From Arenicella chitinivorans (GTDB lineage: Bacteria; Pseudomonadota; Gammaproteobacteria; Arenicellales; Arenicellaceae): a stretch of 64,000 bases of DNA. Below the pieces are notes generated by a model that worked only from the letters and a program-made list of their open reading frames with translations, ran no database searches and was not told where the DNA came from. Position numbers and translations under genes: made by a program. The DNA is taken from positions 868,001 through 932,000 of the forward strand of contig NZ_BMXA01000001.1 of assembly GCF_014651515.1 (NCBI RefSeq), written 5' to 3'. Shown in pieces: positions 40,094-49,493 of the stretch (positions within the stretch are counted from its first letter, which is position 1; every line of letters begins with the position of its first letter).

Positions 40094-41085
40094 AAACTAT
40101 GCAAGCAATGACCATTTCCCAATTTGGCGATAGCAACGTATTCAGCGCGGCGGATGTGCCGATCCCAGAATTAAAACCCGGCCACGTGTTGGTTAGGGTT
40201 GCTGCTAGCAGCGTGAACCCGGTGGATTACAAAATCCGGGAAGCCGGTGCAGATTTACCCTTTGCGCCCGCACTACCTGCCATCCTTGGGATGGACTTTG
40301 CTGGCACTGTGGTTGGCGTCGCCGACGACGTAGACGGCTACAAACTTAATGATGAAGTGTATGGCTGCGCTGGTGGGCTCGGTGGCTTACCCGGCAGCTT
40401 AGCAGAATACATGCTGGTGGACGTGCGCCTGATGGCACACAAGCCAAGAAGTCTGAGCATGCAAGAGGCTGCGGCACTTCCGTTGGTGAGTATCACTGCC
40501 TTTGAAGGGTTGCAACGCGCCGGGGTCAAGGCTGGACAGCAAGTTTTGGTGCACGGTGGCTCGGGTGGCGTTGGCCACATCGCCGTGCAACTGGCCAAAC
40601 ATCTCGGTGCGGATGTGTATGCCACCGGCGGTGGTGATGCCCAGTTACAGCTTATTTCTGCACTGGGTGCCACTGGCATCAACTACAAAACCAGCACGGT
40701 GGATGATTACGTCAATCAGCACACCAACGGGCAAGGCTTTGATGTGGTCTTCGACACGGTCGGCGCTGAGAATTTGACCTCATCGATGCTGGCAAGCAAA
40801 TTGAACGGGCACATCGCCACGACTGTCTCGATGGTGGAGCTCGACCTCACTCTCGCGCACATCAAAGGCTTGTCGATGCATGTGGTGTTTATGTTGATTC
40901 CCATGATTCACGACATAGGACGAGCTGCGCATGGCGACATACTTAAACAAGTTGCTGAGATTGTGGACGGTGGTGCGTTGCGTCCGGTGTTGACCGAAAA
41001 GCAATTCCAGCTGAGTGAGATAGCTGCCGCACATGATTACGCCGAAGCGGGCACCGGCCTAGGCAAAGTCGTAGTGAGTCATTAA
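40090..41085 (+). CDS. Quinone oxidoreductase-like MDR family protein
   Basis: Encodes 331 aa of the medium-chain dehydrogenase/reductase superfamily. The N-terminal GroES-like part has VRVAASSVNPVDYKIRE and GMDFAGTVVGVADDV; the NAD(P)-binding fold has VLVHGGSGGVGHIAVQLAKH. It lacks the catalytic zinc pattern of alcohol dehydrogenases, so it belongs with the zinc-independent quinone oxidoreductases. It overlaps the LLM gene and is followed by an SDR, all divergent from the LysR gene. Confidence 0.9.
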   Translation: MKTMQAMTISQFGDSNVFSAADVPIPELKPGHVLVRVAASSVNPVDYKIREAGADLPFAPALPAILGMDFAGTVVGVADDVDGYKLNDEVYGCAGGLGGLPGSLAEYMLVDVRLMAHKPRSLSMQEAAALPLVSITAFEGLQRAGVKAGQQVLVHGGSGGVGHIAVQLAKHLGADVYATGGGDAQLQLISALGATGINYKTSTVDDYVNQHTNGQGFDVVFDTVGAENLTSSMLASKLNGHIATTVSMVELDLTLAHIKGLSMHVVFMLIPMIHDIGRAAHGDILKQVAEIVDGGALRPVLTEKQFQLSEIAAAHDYAEAGTGLGKVVVSH

Positions 41086-41110
41086 CACGAACACAGCACG
41101 AGACATCACG

Positions 41111-41932
41111 ATGAAAACAATTTTGATTACCGGCGCAACCGATGGTATCGGTCTTGTCACCGCCAAAAAACTCGCCGCGCAAGGCAACAATCTGTTGGTT
41201 CATGGCCGCAGTGAAGTGAAATTAACCGCGGCGGTGTCTCAGGTTTCGGCGGCCGGTGCCAGTTCAGTGCGGCCGTACATGGCTGACTTGTCAGACCTGG
41301 AAGCCACGCACCGGCTTGCGGATGACATCGAACACGACCACGAGTTCATTGACGTGGTGATTAACAATGCCGGCGTGTTGAAGACGCCTGTGGCCATTGC
41401 GCCCAATGGTTTGGACATGCGATTTGTGGTGAACACCTTGGCGCCGTATCTATTGACGCGGCGACTACTGCCTTCAATGCCGAATACTGGTCGGGTAGTC
41501 AATCTTTCGTCCGCTGCACAAGCGCCGGTCAATTTGGCTGCGCTGAATGGTGAGCAAAAGATCGAAGACGCAATGAACGCCTACGCGCAAAGCAAGTTAG
41601 CGATCACCATGTGGAGTGCTCACCTGGCCGCTGAACTCGGTGCCGATAAACCAGCGATTATTGCGGTAAATCCGGGCTCGTTACTGGCCAGTAAAATGGT
41701 CAAAGAAGGGTTTGGTGTGGCAGGGAAAGACCTCGACATTGGTGCCGACATTCTTATTCGAGCAAGCTTGGATGACGCGTTCAAGCACGCCTCGGGCAAA
41801 TATTTTGATAACGATTCCGGTGCCTTCAGTGCGCCACACCCTGACGCGACTGCGCCAGATAAATGCCGCCAATTGGTGGCGCATCTGGATGCCATACTGC
41901 AACGCGTACTGGGCGACAGATCCCACTCGTGA
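41111..41932 (+). CDS. Short-chain dehydrogenase/reductase
   Basis: Encodes 273 aa. The cofactor motif is TILITGATDGIGLVTAKKLA, with the NNAG motif as VINNAGVLKTP and the catalytic Ser-Tyr-Lys as NLSSAAQ plus YAQSK. A Rossmann fold SDR of unknown substrate, probably acting with the two upstream enzymes. It starts 25 bp after the MDR stop. Confidence 0.9.
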   Translation: MKTILITGATDGIGLVTAKKLAAQGNNLLVHGRSEVKLTAAVSQVSAAGASSVRPYMADLSDLEATHRLADDIEHDHEFIDVVINNAGVLKTPVAIAPNGLDMRFVVNTLAPYLLTRRLLPSMPNTGRVVNLSSAAQAPVNLAALNGEQKIEDAMNAYAQSKLAITMWSAHLAAELGADKPAIIAVNPGSLLASKMVKEGFGVAGKDLDIGADILIRASLDDAFKHASGKYFDNDSGAFSAPHPDATAPDKCRQLVAHLDAILQRVLGDRSHS

Positions 41933-42130
41933 GGGAAAAGGGGAGGTACGCGGGCTGGTTTCAGTGCAATAACTCTAGCCGCTGACCAGTCCGTGTATTT
42001 GTGTTGCTGCAACGCAACTACTTGATTATTAGGTGAAGCGCCAATGTCACTTTACTGTGCTACGCTTAGGTCACCTGTAATGATAGATCACGCTCCTTGT
42101 CCCTTCACTGTGCGCGTGTAAAAGTAAGCT

Positions 42131-43309
42131 ATGTCTAATCAGCAAGCTTGGTTTTTAGATATCCAAGAAAGACCAAGTCCTACCGACGTACCAACTCAGT
42201 CAGTCAGAATTACTGCGGTTGCGCCAGACTCACCAGCCGCAGCGTTGAATCTCGCGCCAAAAGACTGGTTTGTGCGTGTAAACGACACGCCAGCAGCGTG
42301 CGCCGATGTACCCGAGATACTGGTGTCAAATGAACAGGTAACGTATGAATTCTTGCGCCAATCTGATAACACGCGAATCATTGTTTTAACGGCTGCATTA
42401 CCCCTTGGCATCCGCACAGAATTGACGTCTGAGGACATTGTCGCGAGTTATCAATCCAAATCGGTAAGTGAGTTTGACGGTCTACGCATACTCTGGGAAC
42501 GCCAAGCGTACTCGCAGATTCGGCGCATCTGTGACGCGCAACAGGCAAGTAACGGCACGGCCGACGAGGCAGCGTGTCGCGACTTGCTCATTGCTGTGTG
42601 TGACCTGGAAGAGGGCGTCGCCGATAGCCAAAAAGCCTACGATACGGTTGTGGCGTTTAACAAAAAGCATGGCGATTTTCTGACCACCGATGTTACCGGC
42701 ATCTTGGATTATTATTTGGCACAGAAATTCCGTGCCGAGGACGATATGCACCGCTATCAAAGCGCCATGATGCGTGCCATGGAGTCGCCCTATAATCAGG
42801 CGTCGACCAGGTTAAAAGCTGAAGCCGATGCCAATAACGTAACTTACCGCACCACAAGCCCGCATGTCGGCGGCACCTTCGGCAAAGTTGAGGGTATGGA
42901 ACTGCTGGTCGGGGATAAAACTCATACATGGAACGACGCCACCGTGACACCATACTGCTTAATGCTCACGTTTCGCGGTAATAAGCCGTACGACAACGCA
43001 CTGAAGGTGTATCGAAGTGTCTACCCGTTTCTGCAAAACACACTGCGGCCCATGATCGTCATGACCAGCGAACGTGATCGCCCGACAGACCATCCCGAGC
43101 ATTTTGCCTCCGAAGACGCTCTGATTAGTGAAGGCGTGCCATTCTACGTGCTCTACGGCTACAAAACAGCCTGGGCCGATCTGGTCCTAGCCTGCGCCCC
43201 GGAATTTATCGCCGTCGACAACCAAACCGGCAAAATTCTCTGGCACGCCGACTTGAATGATGATTATGCATATTGGGAGATGATGGCGTTGGTTGGTACG
43301 CCAGGGTGA
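42131..43309 (+). CDS. Hypothetical protein with PDZ-like N-terminus and thioredoxin-like C-terminus
   Basis: Encodes 392 aa. The N-terminal 100 residues look like a PDZ module (VRITAVAPDSPAAALNLAP, then DWFVRVND). The middle is helical and may be TPR-like. The C-terminal 130 residues (LMLTFRGNKPYDNALKVYRS, IVMTSERD, APEFIAVDNQTGKILWHAD) recall a thioredoxin fold but lack a CxxC active site. There is no signal peptide or membrane segment. I do not recognise the family; the domain calls are tentative. A tandem-repeat terminator follows. Confidence 0.6.
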   Translation: MSNQQAWFLDIQERPSPTDVPTQSVRITAVAPDSPAAALNLAPKDWFVRVNDTPAACADVPEILVSNEQVTYEFLRQSDNTRIIVLTAALPLGIRTELTSEDIVASYQSKSVSEFDGLRILWERQAYSQIRRICDAQQASNGTADEAACRDLLIAVCDLEEGVADSQKAYDTVVAFNKKHGDFLTTDVTGILDYYLAQKFRAEDDMHRYQSAMMRAMESPYNQASTRLKAEADANNVTYRTTSPHVGGTFGKVEGMELLVGDKTHTWNDATVTPYCLMLTFRGNKPYDNALKVYRSVYPFLQNTLRPMIVMTSERDRPTDHPEHFASEDALISEGVPFYVLYGYKTAWADLVLACAPEFIAVDNQTGKILWHADLNDDYAYWEMMALVGTPG

Positions 43310-43312
43310 TTC

Positions 43313-43350
43313 GCAAGCCCGCGCTTTTTTGGCAAGCCCGCGCTTTTTTG
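43313..43350 (+). repeat. Tandem 19-bp repeat with terminator-like units
   Basis: GCAAGCCCGCGCTTTTTTG occurs twice with no spacer (43313-43331 and 43332-43350), four bases after the upstream gene stop. Each unit has a short AAGC-CCGC-GCTT hairpin followed by T residues, so it may act as a doubled weak terminator. Confidence 0.7.
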
Positions 43351-43524
43351 GATAGAAACAGAGGCAGCTTGCTGCTATCTACACAGTTGCACGATTGAAA
43401 CACTGGTATGATTTTGGCTAAGCCCGAGTAGACAGCGGCGAACTCTGTGAAGCGGTTTAGCCGTGACGCATCGTCCGGGTTATAACGGGGGTTAAAGAGA
43501 ACTAGTCAATTCAAGGGGGGGCAT

Positions 43525-44640
43525 ATGAAACGATTTAACAGATCTCGGGATATCAATCGCTTTGAGCAGGACTTTGCCGAGGCGGTTGAAGAGGCGAAAG
43601 GCGGGAGTCTTTTTGTGTTTATCTGTGACGGCAACGGGTGGGATGCTAAGGCGCTCTCGCGCTTGTTTCAAGGGTGCCCAAAACCTTTGATCGGCGGTGT
43701 TTTTCCACAGATCGTGCACGATACTGAGCACTCAGAATCGGGTTATTTAATTGTGACCACCGAGCTTCATCTGACGCCGGTACTGATTGAAGGGCTGGAT
43801 GATGACGCGGTTGATTTCGAGTCAACACTCAATTCATTAATTGACGAAGACGTCGACATTAATTCAATGATTGTATTTGTGGACGGCTTATCCGCTCGAA
43901 TCAGCACCTTTGTTGATTCTTTGTTTGCGCTTTTTGGCGCTGATGTAAGTTACGTTGGTGGCGGTGCTGGGTCGCTTAGTTTTGAACAATCTGCGTGCGT
44001 TTTGTCGAATGCCGGGCTATTCCAAAGTGCCGCCGTGATTGGGCTGCTGGCAAAACCCCTTCAGATAGAAGTTGGACACGGTTGGGTGCCGGTTAATGAA
44101 GGGCATTTCGTCACCGATGTCGAGAAAAACGTGGTTAAGGAAATTGACTACAAAAACGCGTTTTCCGTATACCAATCACTCATATCGCGTCATTTAACCG
44201 ACACCAATATTACGTCAGAAAATTTCTTTGAAATCGCTCAATCATTCCCGCTCGGCATCAAAAAAATTGACGGTGATTACGTGGTTCGCGATCCGATTTC
44301 TGTTACCGAGGAAGGGCACTTAGTTTGTGTCGGTGAACTCGCCGAGGGCGACCATGTTGACATCCTTCGCGGCAATGCAGACGCGTTGATCGAATCGTCC
44401 AGACAGACGGCTGGCAGATTACTGACAACATCCAACGAAGGCGGTGAGGTGTTGGTTATGGACTGCATTTCACGCGCCTTGTTTCTGCAGAGCGACTTTG
44501 AGCTGGAGCTGCAAGCGATAGCCGAGCGATTTGGCGAAAACCACTCAATGTTTGGCGCACTCGTCCTCGGAGAAATTGCTAACTCTGGCAGTGGGTATTT
44601 GGAGTTCTATAACAAAACCACCGTCGTTTCCCTGCTTTAG
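43525..44640 (+). CDS. FIST-domain sensory protein
   Basis: Encodes 371 aa. The FIST N domain covers about residues 30-200 (SLFVFICDGNGWDAKALSRL, PKPLIGGVFPQIVHDTE, VSYVGGGAGSLSFEQS) and the FIST C domain about 210-350 (GILVCVGELAEGDHV-like region, VLVMDCISRALFL, ALVLGEIANSG). FIST domains are thought to bind small ligands such as amino acids. The gene is followed after 4 bp by a hybrid histidine kinase, so the pair probably makes one sensory unit. Confidence 0.88.
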   Translation: MKRFNRSRDINRFEQDFAEAVEEAKGGSLFVFICDGNGWDAKALSRLFQGCPKPLIGGVFPQIVHDTEHSESGYLIVTTELHLTPVLIEGLDDDAVDFESTLNSLIDEDVDINSMIVFVDGLSARISTFVDSLFALFGADVSYVGGGAGSLSFEQSACVLSNAGLFQSAAVIGLLAKPLQIEVGHGWVPVNEGHFVTDVEKNVVKEIDYKNAFSVYQSLISRHLTDTNITSENFFEIAQSFPLGIKKIDGDYVVRDPISVTEEGHLVCVGELAEGDHVDILRGNADALIESSRQTAGRLLTTSNEGGEVLVMDCISRALFLQSDFELELQAIAERFGENHSMFGALVLGEIANSGSGYLEFYNKTTVVSLL

Positions 44641-44644
44641 ATTC

Positions 44645-46279
44645 ATGGATAAGGTTCAACTAGAAAAGCACACGAGTCTGTTGTACGAAATCGCCATGTC
44701 GATTGGTAATTCGTTGGACCTTGATGTCTCTCTCAAGGAATCGCTCACCACGTTGCTGCGCAAACTCGATGGAATTGGTATTGGCGTGTTTGATCAACGC
44801 GACCCAGAAAAACCGATTGCGCAAATCCCCATTCGAGGGCAAAAAGCCTATGTGCCGCTGGTCAAAGAAGCGATTCAAGTAAAATCTGACAGCCCCACGA
44901 CGCCACATGTTCTACTCATACGGGAGGGGGAGAATGAGCTCGGGTACTTTTTTAATTTGCCCAACACCGGTGTTCTATTCTTTAGAAGACGAAAACCGCT
45001 GGACGCGGTCACAATCAAGGTATTGAACAGATTATGTGCCAAACTGGATCAGAGTATTCAGGCTTGCTTTGCAACCCAAGAATTGAATCGAAAAGAGCGT
45101 GAATTGCAGAATTCGCTCATCCAGCTACAAAAAGCTCAAGAATACAAAGATAAGTTTTTAGCCACCGTCGCGCATGAAATACGCACACCGCTCAATGGCG
45201 TGGTTGGATTTATCGAGCAACTCGCCGACACCGATCTTAACGAAACGCAACGGCACTACATCGACGTCATTAATCACAGTTCCGACAGCTTGATGGGGAT
45301 CATTAACGATACCTTGGACTTCTCCAAAATCGATTCAGGCAAGCTCGAACTGGATTTTCACGCAGTGAATCTTCACGAGGTGCTGCTGCCGGCGATTGAA
45401 TTGTTCAAGTGCAAAGCGAGTGAGAAAAATATTCTACTCGTAACACAAATCGACGCGGGCCTGAGTCAAGGCGTGATGAGTGATTCGTTACGCCTGAAAC
45501 AAGTTGTTAGCAACCTGGTGAGCAATGCCATCAAATTTACTGAGCAAGGTCGAGTCGATGTCAATATGGCGCTGACCGAGGAAAACCAAGACGCATTACG
45601 CGTGCGTTTCTCAGTGCGTGATACGGGAATCGGGATTGATTCGAATAGTCTGAATGACATATTCAATCCTTTTTTACAGGCCGAGAAAGCCACGGCACGT
45701 CGCTTCGGCGGTACCGGACTTGGGCTAGCGATATCGTATCAATTAGTCAAAAAACTAGGCGGCACGCTGTCGGTCAACAGTGAACCGGGGCAGGGCAGCG
45801 AGTTTGCCTTTGAATTGACGTTCGAAAAATCCGAGATACCCAAAGTACCTGAAGACACCGTGGTGGAGACCGACGCGTTCAAGGGGCAAAAAATACTTGT
45901 CGCAGAGGACAATCAGGTCAATCAAATGCTGGTCAGCGCTATCCTAAAAAGCATCAACGCCGATTTTACGATCTGCAACAACGGCGCTGAAGCGCTTGAG
46001 GCGTTCGAGCGAGAGAAATTTGACCTGGTGTTGATGGACATCAACATGCCCGTCATGGATGGCCTGCAATCGCTACACCACATGCGCGAGCATGAACGAA
46101 CCCAAGCCAAACCAAAAACGCCCATCATCGCGCTCACCGCGAATGCGTTGGTTGGAGACCGCGAAAAATACATCGAACACGGCATGGATGACTGCCTTGC
46201 TAAGCCGTTAAGAAAAGCGGAGTTATTTCACGTATTTGAGGCGTGTTTGTCTGAGAAGGTGCGGGACGTGGATGGTTAG
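44645..46279 (+). CDS. Hybrid sensor histidine kinase with receiver domain
   Basis: Encodes 544 aa from the ATG at 44645, chosen because it follows the FIST stop; the frame is open further upstream. No membrane segments. The N-terminal 150 residues are a GAF-like region (MDKVQLEKHTSLLYEIAMSI). The HisKA box is FLATVAHEIRTPLNGVVGF, the ATPase has RFGGTGLGLAISYQLVKKLG, and a receiver at about 415-535 carries DLVLMDINMPVMDG. Without an output domain, it presumably passes phosphate to an HPt protein elsewhere. Confidence 0.92.
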   Translation: MDKVQLEKHTSLLYEIAMSIGNSLDLDVSLKESLTTLLRKLDGIGIGVFDQRDPEKPIAQIPIRGQKAYVPLVKEAIQVKSDSPTTPHVLLIREGENELGYFFNLPNTGVLFFRRRKPLDAVTIKVLNRLCAKLDQSIQACFATQELNRKERELQNSLIQLQKAQEYKDKFLATVAHEIRTPLNGVVGFIEQLADTDLNETQRHYIDVINHSSDSLMGIINDTLDFSKIDSGKLELDFHAVNLHEVLLPAIELFKCKASEKNILLVTQIDAGLSQGVMSDSLRLKQVVSNLVSNAIKFTEQGRVDVNMALTEENQDALRVRFSVRDTGIGIDSNSLNDIFNPFLQAEKATARRFGGTGLGLAISYQLVKKLGGTLSVNSEPGQGSEFAFELTFEKSEIPKVPEDTVVETDAFKGQKILVAEDNQVNQMLVSAILKSINADFTICNNGAEALEAFEREKFDLVLMDINMPVMDGLQSLHHMREHERTQAKPKTPIIALTANALVGDREKYIEHGMDDCLAKPLRKAELFHVFEACLSEKVRDVDG

Positions 46280-46325
46280 TTTGCGTAGGGTTTGGATCAA
46301 TACGTCGTGATAGATCGTTGTCAGT

Positions 46326-46345
46326 GAGGCGGCGGGGATCGCAAA
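46326..46345. other. att-like copy of the ssrA 3' end (distal)
   Basis: GAGGCGGCGGGGATCG at 46326-46341 is identical to 16 bases of the tmRNA 3' end at 55284-55299, in the same orientation. With the following bases, GGCGGCGGGGATCGCAAA (46328-46345) is identical to 47948-47965. The position is the left edge of the AT-rich accessory block. Confidence 0.65.
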
Positions 46346-46411
46346 ACATATTGTTTTGTTTCTAAAGTGTCGAAGTTTAGGCTTGATCTAAACTTCTACG
46401 GCTAACAAAAA

Positions 46412-46436
46412 ATCATCTTGAGCAGCTCAAGATGAT
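46412..46436. terminator. Long perfect hairpin
   Basis: ATCATCTTGAGC and GCTCAAGATGAT are perfect 12-base arms around a single A, between a plus-strand kinase gene and a minus-strand nucleotidyltransferase gene that converge. A role as a shared terminator is likely though there is no long T run. Confidence 0.55.
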
Positions 46437-46468
46437 ACTCAAAGCTTAAGTGGCAAGTATGCGCGGGC

Positions 46469-47152
46469 TTAGACCGCTATTCGTTTAAGCTTATCCAATA
46501 ACATTGGGTATCGCTGCTCTGCAATCAAAGGGTGTATGTGTGCCGATAAAATTTCATCAGCATATTTGTTATTCAAAACTTCCTGTATCTCGGACTTTAA
46601 GAAGCGTTGAATCGATTGATCTGAATTTTTGACTTCCTCGACAATCGTCGTTCGATTATCTATTACGTAGATGATGTCCTCAAAATCATGACTAGTTCTG
46701 TAATCGCCCTGGCCGCGATGATTAAAAGCTTCAAATTTGGTTGCTAAGTAGCATGGTGCTGGCAGTATTTGAATAGGAGTATCTTGGACTTCTATCTTTT
46801 GTATTGATTCGAACCCAACTTGATACCAGCGGTTTGTTGGGCCACGCATTGTGTCTGTTGCAGCCATTATGTCTACAGCAATATCTTTGTAGCGGTAAGA
46901 GCAGATTGCATGGCCGTGTAAGTCTGGGTGAAAGCCAAGCTCAGCCAACCTTTTGTCTAACCTATGTTGATCTATATCCACTATAGTTAGAGTTAAATCC
47001 ACATCCTGAGTTGGTCGAACTTCGTCTGCCGCTGTATCGTCGGCGTATACGCTTACGACGGCACCACCAACAAATACAACTGATTCATTAAGCTCCCTGA
47101 GAGCATGTGCTATTTCGGCGACAACTCCAAGGTTGATTGTTCTGTTTTTCAT
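46469..47152 (-). CDS. AbiEii-like nucleotidyltransferase (toxin candidate)
   Basis: Encodes 227 aa. The nucleotidyltransferase core is seen as VVFVGGAVVSVYADD followed by RPTQDVDLTLTI, the GG...DVDL metal-binding pattern of the AbiEii/MenT-like fold. A later PCYLATKFEAFNHRGQGDYR segment has the basic residues typical of that family. It is 12 bp downstream of a winged-helix gene, so the pair looks like a toxin-antitoxin module. The target of the nucleotidyl transfer (often tRNA in studied relatives) is not known here. The region is visibly richer in A and T than the core genes. Confidence 0.75.
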   Translation of the reverse strand: MKNRTINLGVVAEIAHALRELNESVVFVGGAVVSVYADDTAADEVRPTQDVDLTLTIVDIDQHRLDKRLAELGFHPDLHGHAICSYRYKDIAVDIMAATDTMRGPTNRWYQVGFESIQKIEVQDTPIQILPAPCYLATKFEAFNHRGQGDYRTSHDFEDIIYVIDNRTTIVEEVKNSDQSIQRFLKSEIQEVLNNKYADEILSAHIHPLIAEQRYPMLLDKLKRIAV

Positions 47153-47164
47153 ATCGTTATTTGC

Positions 47165-47683
47165 CTAATTGAGAAGGCGGTGCTTAATCTCGGATATGGC
47201 TATCTTCTTTTCTCTAGCGTTGCCAAGCCTGATGGCATCAACCAAGGCTAATAACTCGTAAAGTACCGGGTCGTTGCTTACTGCTTCTGGTACGGATTTG
47301 TACAGAGGCGTTATTGATTGGCCTCTAGCTTTGCCTTTAGCGTATGGCCACACGTAATTGTCATCGCTTTGTATTTGCTCGTTAAGCGGTGGAGCACTAT
47401 GCGCTGTTGGTACGCCACGGACAATTGAGCCAGGGCGTTGAGGAAATGCATAAGGCAAACCAAATTGAATAAAATCTACGAGTGCGAGTCTCCTGACTTT
47501 TCGCCCAGAATCATCGATCAAGCCTGCGTATTTCGACCTGTTCAATGATTTACTCATTTCAGATTGGCTTAGCCCTAATTGTTGGGCAGTAGGGGTTTGT
47601 AGCCATGGCTCGCCTTGGTGAGACGCTATTTTTAGAAGCACCACAACATCTTGCGGTCTCATACTAGATTGTTCGTTTTTCAT
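47165..47683 (-). CDS. Winged-helix DNA-binding protein (antitoxin candidate)
   Basis: Encodes 172 aa. The N-terminal 60 residues look like a MarR-like helix-turn-helix (VVVLLKIASHQGEPWLQTP, then QQLGLSQSEMSKSLNRSKYAG). The rest contains IQFGLPYAFPQRPGSIVRGV and a helical C-terminus. It precedes the nucleotidyltransferase gene in the same operon. A perfect 30-bp palindrome begins 3 bases before its ATG, strongly suggesting autoregulation. I know no name for this family. Confidence 0.7.
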   Translation of the reverse strand: MKNEQSSMRPQDVVVLLKIASHQGEPWLQTPTAQQLGLSQSEMSKSLNRSKYAGLIDDSGRKVRRLALVDFIQFGLPYAFPQRPGSIVRGVPTAHSAPPLNEQIQSDDNYVWPYAKGKARGQSITPLYKSVPEAVSNDPVLYELLALVDAIRLGNAREKKIAISEIKHRLLN

Positions 47684-47686
47684 ATC

Positions 47687-47716
47687 ATATATTCCATATT
47701 CGAATATGGAATATAT
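47687..47716. promoter_or_regulatory. Perfect 30-bp palindrome before the winged-helix gene
   Basis: The sequence is a perfect inverted repeat centred on TTCGAA (arms ATATATTCCATATTC and its complement, 15 bases each). On the minus strand it ends 3 bases before the ATG at 47683 and contains the GGAA that would serve as ribosome-binding site. Protein bound here would block both transcription and ribosome entry. Confidence 0.8.
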
Positions 47717-48122
47717 AGGAAGAATGTATTCAAAATCAAATCCCTATATCAGATTAACCCTGTTTTACGTTGATCGTAAATGACGAATTTAAAGGGGGTA
47801 GAGCCGATGTGGTCACGGTAAAACTGCCCACAGGGCTACATTATTGCAGAGCTTAAAATCTGACTAAGCATGAGCAGCTCTGCAGATTGGATGCGCCGTA
47901 ATCAAGCGGTTATATGCTGGCTCGGTAGCATTGCGGCGCATCGGTGGGGCGGCGGGGATCGCAAAGATAAGGTAAGTGCATGATAATAAATAAATTAAAT
48001 TATAATCGATTGTCTATATACCCTCATAAATACCCCAAAGTTGCTCGTTATTGCCGGAGGCTATGTTTTTTTTAGTAGATTAGATCTAAATTCATAGTCA
48101 ACAGGTATAGCGAAATGCTGCT
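47717..48122. other. Intergenic stretch with second att-like repeat
   Basis: No gene is supported in these 406 bases. They contain GGCGGCGGGGATCGCAAA at 47948-47965, a repeat of 46328-46345 and of the ssrA 3' end core, and AT-rich DNA (47980-48010). The left half may hold the promoter of the winged-helix gene. Confidence 0.6.
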
Positions 48123-49460
48123 TTAGTCTTCAGAGCCGTCAGGCTTTAAATCCTCAAATTTCGCAGCCATGGTAGGATTCTTCCGCGTAAGCTTCTTAAT
48201 CGTTACATCCTGCGCTTTGTCATTTGCAAGGCGTAGATTTCGATCTGTCCCTAAGAGAGCGTCTTTTGTCTTCTGGAGATGATTAATTGATTTGTCTATT
48301 TCATCTATTGCAGTTTGAAATTTCCTCGAAGCCAGATCATAATTTTTGGCAAAAGCAGTCTTAAACTGGTCTAAGTCGTTTTCGAAGTTTGTTATATCAA
48401 TACTTTGAGACTTAACAAGAGCGAGCTCAGTTTTGTACTCCAGAGATTTCATAGCCGCATTTCTTAGAAGAGTAATTATTGGGATGAAGAATTGAGGTCG
48501 TATGACATACATCTTGGGATATCGATGAAACACATCAACAATACCGGAGTTATATAGCTCACTCTCTGGCTCAAGCAGTGAGACGAGAATGGCGTACTCA
48601 CAGCCTTTTTCCTTGCGATCTTTATCCAGCTCCTTCAAAAAGTCTTCGTTCTTCTTCTTGGTCGCCGTAGTGTCACTCTCATTCTTCATTTCGAACATTA
48701 TCGACACAATCTCAGTGCCAGCATTGTCAGTGTCACGGAAAATGAAATCTCCTTTACTTCCCGAACTCGCATCGTTATCTTTTTCGAAATAGGCATTAGG
48801 AAAAGCCGTGGAACGGATGCGGTTAAATTCAGTTTCACAGTGTTGTTCGAGCGTTTCACCGACCATTTTTGTTGAAAGGCGAGCCTTCATATCCCGAAGG
48901 CGCTCAATAGCATCATCTCGATCTTTAATCTGGGTTTCATATTTATCTTTCAGCGACTTCTCTGCAAGCTGTTTTTCTAACTCTGCCTGTTTAAGGCTGC
49001 TACGAAGCTCATCACGCTCTTTTTCTACTTTCCCAAGCGCCTCTGAAATAGCAAGCTTTTGAGTCGCCTCGCTAGCACTTAGCCTTTCCTCAGCTAGTTT
49101 CGATGCGGCAAGACTATCTTGCCGAGCCTTCTCTAGCTCATTTGCTAGCAAATCACGCTCTTTTTCAACAGTTTTTAAAGCCTCAGTAACTGCAAGCTTT
49201 CGCGCGACCTCTTCGGCTTCTAGTTTCGCTTCTAGCTTTTTGATCTCCGTATCTTTTGCCGAGGCAATTGCCTGCATGTCGTTTCTGACATTGCTCTTCG
49301 CTAACTCCACCTCTTTGAGCTTGTCCTTTTCTGCTAGTTCCAGCCGTTCATGCAACTGCTTTTCAAATTCGCTATCATGAACCTGCTTCAAAATATCAGC
49401 ATATCCAGCCTCATCAACTTTGAAAGCTTTCTTACAATGCGGACAAATAATCTCATTCAT
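48123..49460 (-). CDS. DUF2130 protein with coiled coil
   Basis: Encodes 445 aa. The N-terminus has a CPHC knuckle ([14 protein letters not shown]), then a long coiled coil to about residue 200 rich in Lys, Glu and Ala. The C-terminal half has the DUF2130 region: [50 protein letters not shown] and [10 protein letters not shown], the last two resembling a restriction-endonuclease-like fold with E-x-K (EMK). Function is unknown. It is the last gene of a minus-strand operon after an OLD-type ATPase. Confidence 0.85.
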   Translation of the reverse strand: MNEIICPHCKKAFKVDEAGYADILKQVHDSEFEKQLHERLELAEKDKLKEVELAKSNVRNDMQAIASAKDTEIKKLEAKLEAEEVARKLAVTEALKTVEKERDLLANELEKARQDSLAASKLAEERLSASEATQKLAISEALGKVEKERDELRSSLKQAELEKQLAEKSLKDKYETQIKDRDDAIERLRDMKARLSTKMVGETLEQHCETEFNRIRSTAFPNAYFEKDNDASSGSKGDFIFRDTDNAGTEIVSIMFEMKNESDTTATKKKNEDFLKELDKDRKEKGCEYAILVSLLEPESELYNSGIVDVFHRYPKMYVIRPQFFIPIITLLRNAAMKSLEYKTELALVKSQSIDITNFENDLDQFKTAFAKNYDLASRKFQTAIDEIDKSINHLQKTKDALLGTDRNLRLANDKAQDVTIKKLTRKNPTMAAKFEDLKPDGSED

Positions 49461-49493
49461 TCGAAATATTCCTTGAAAGTTTGGTACTAAAAT

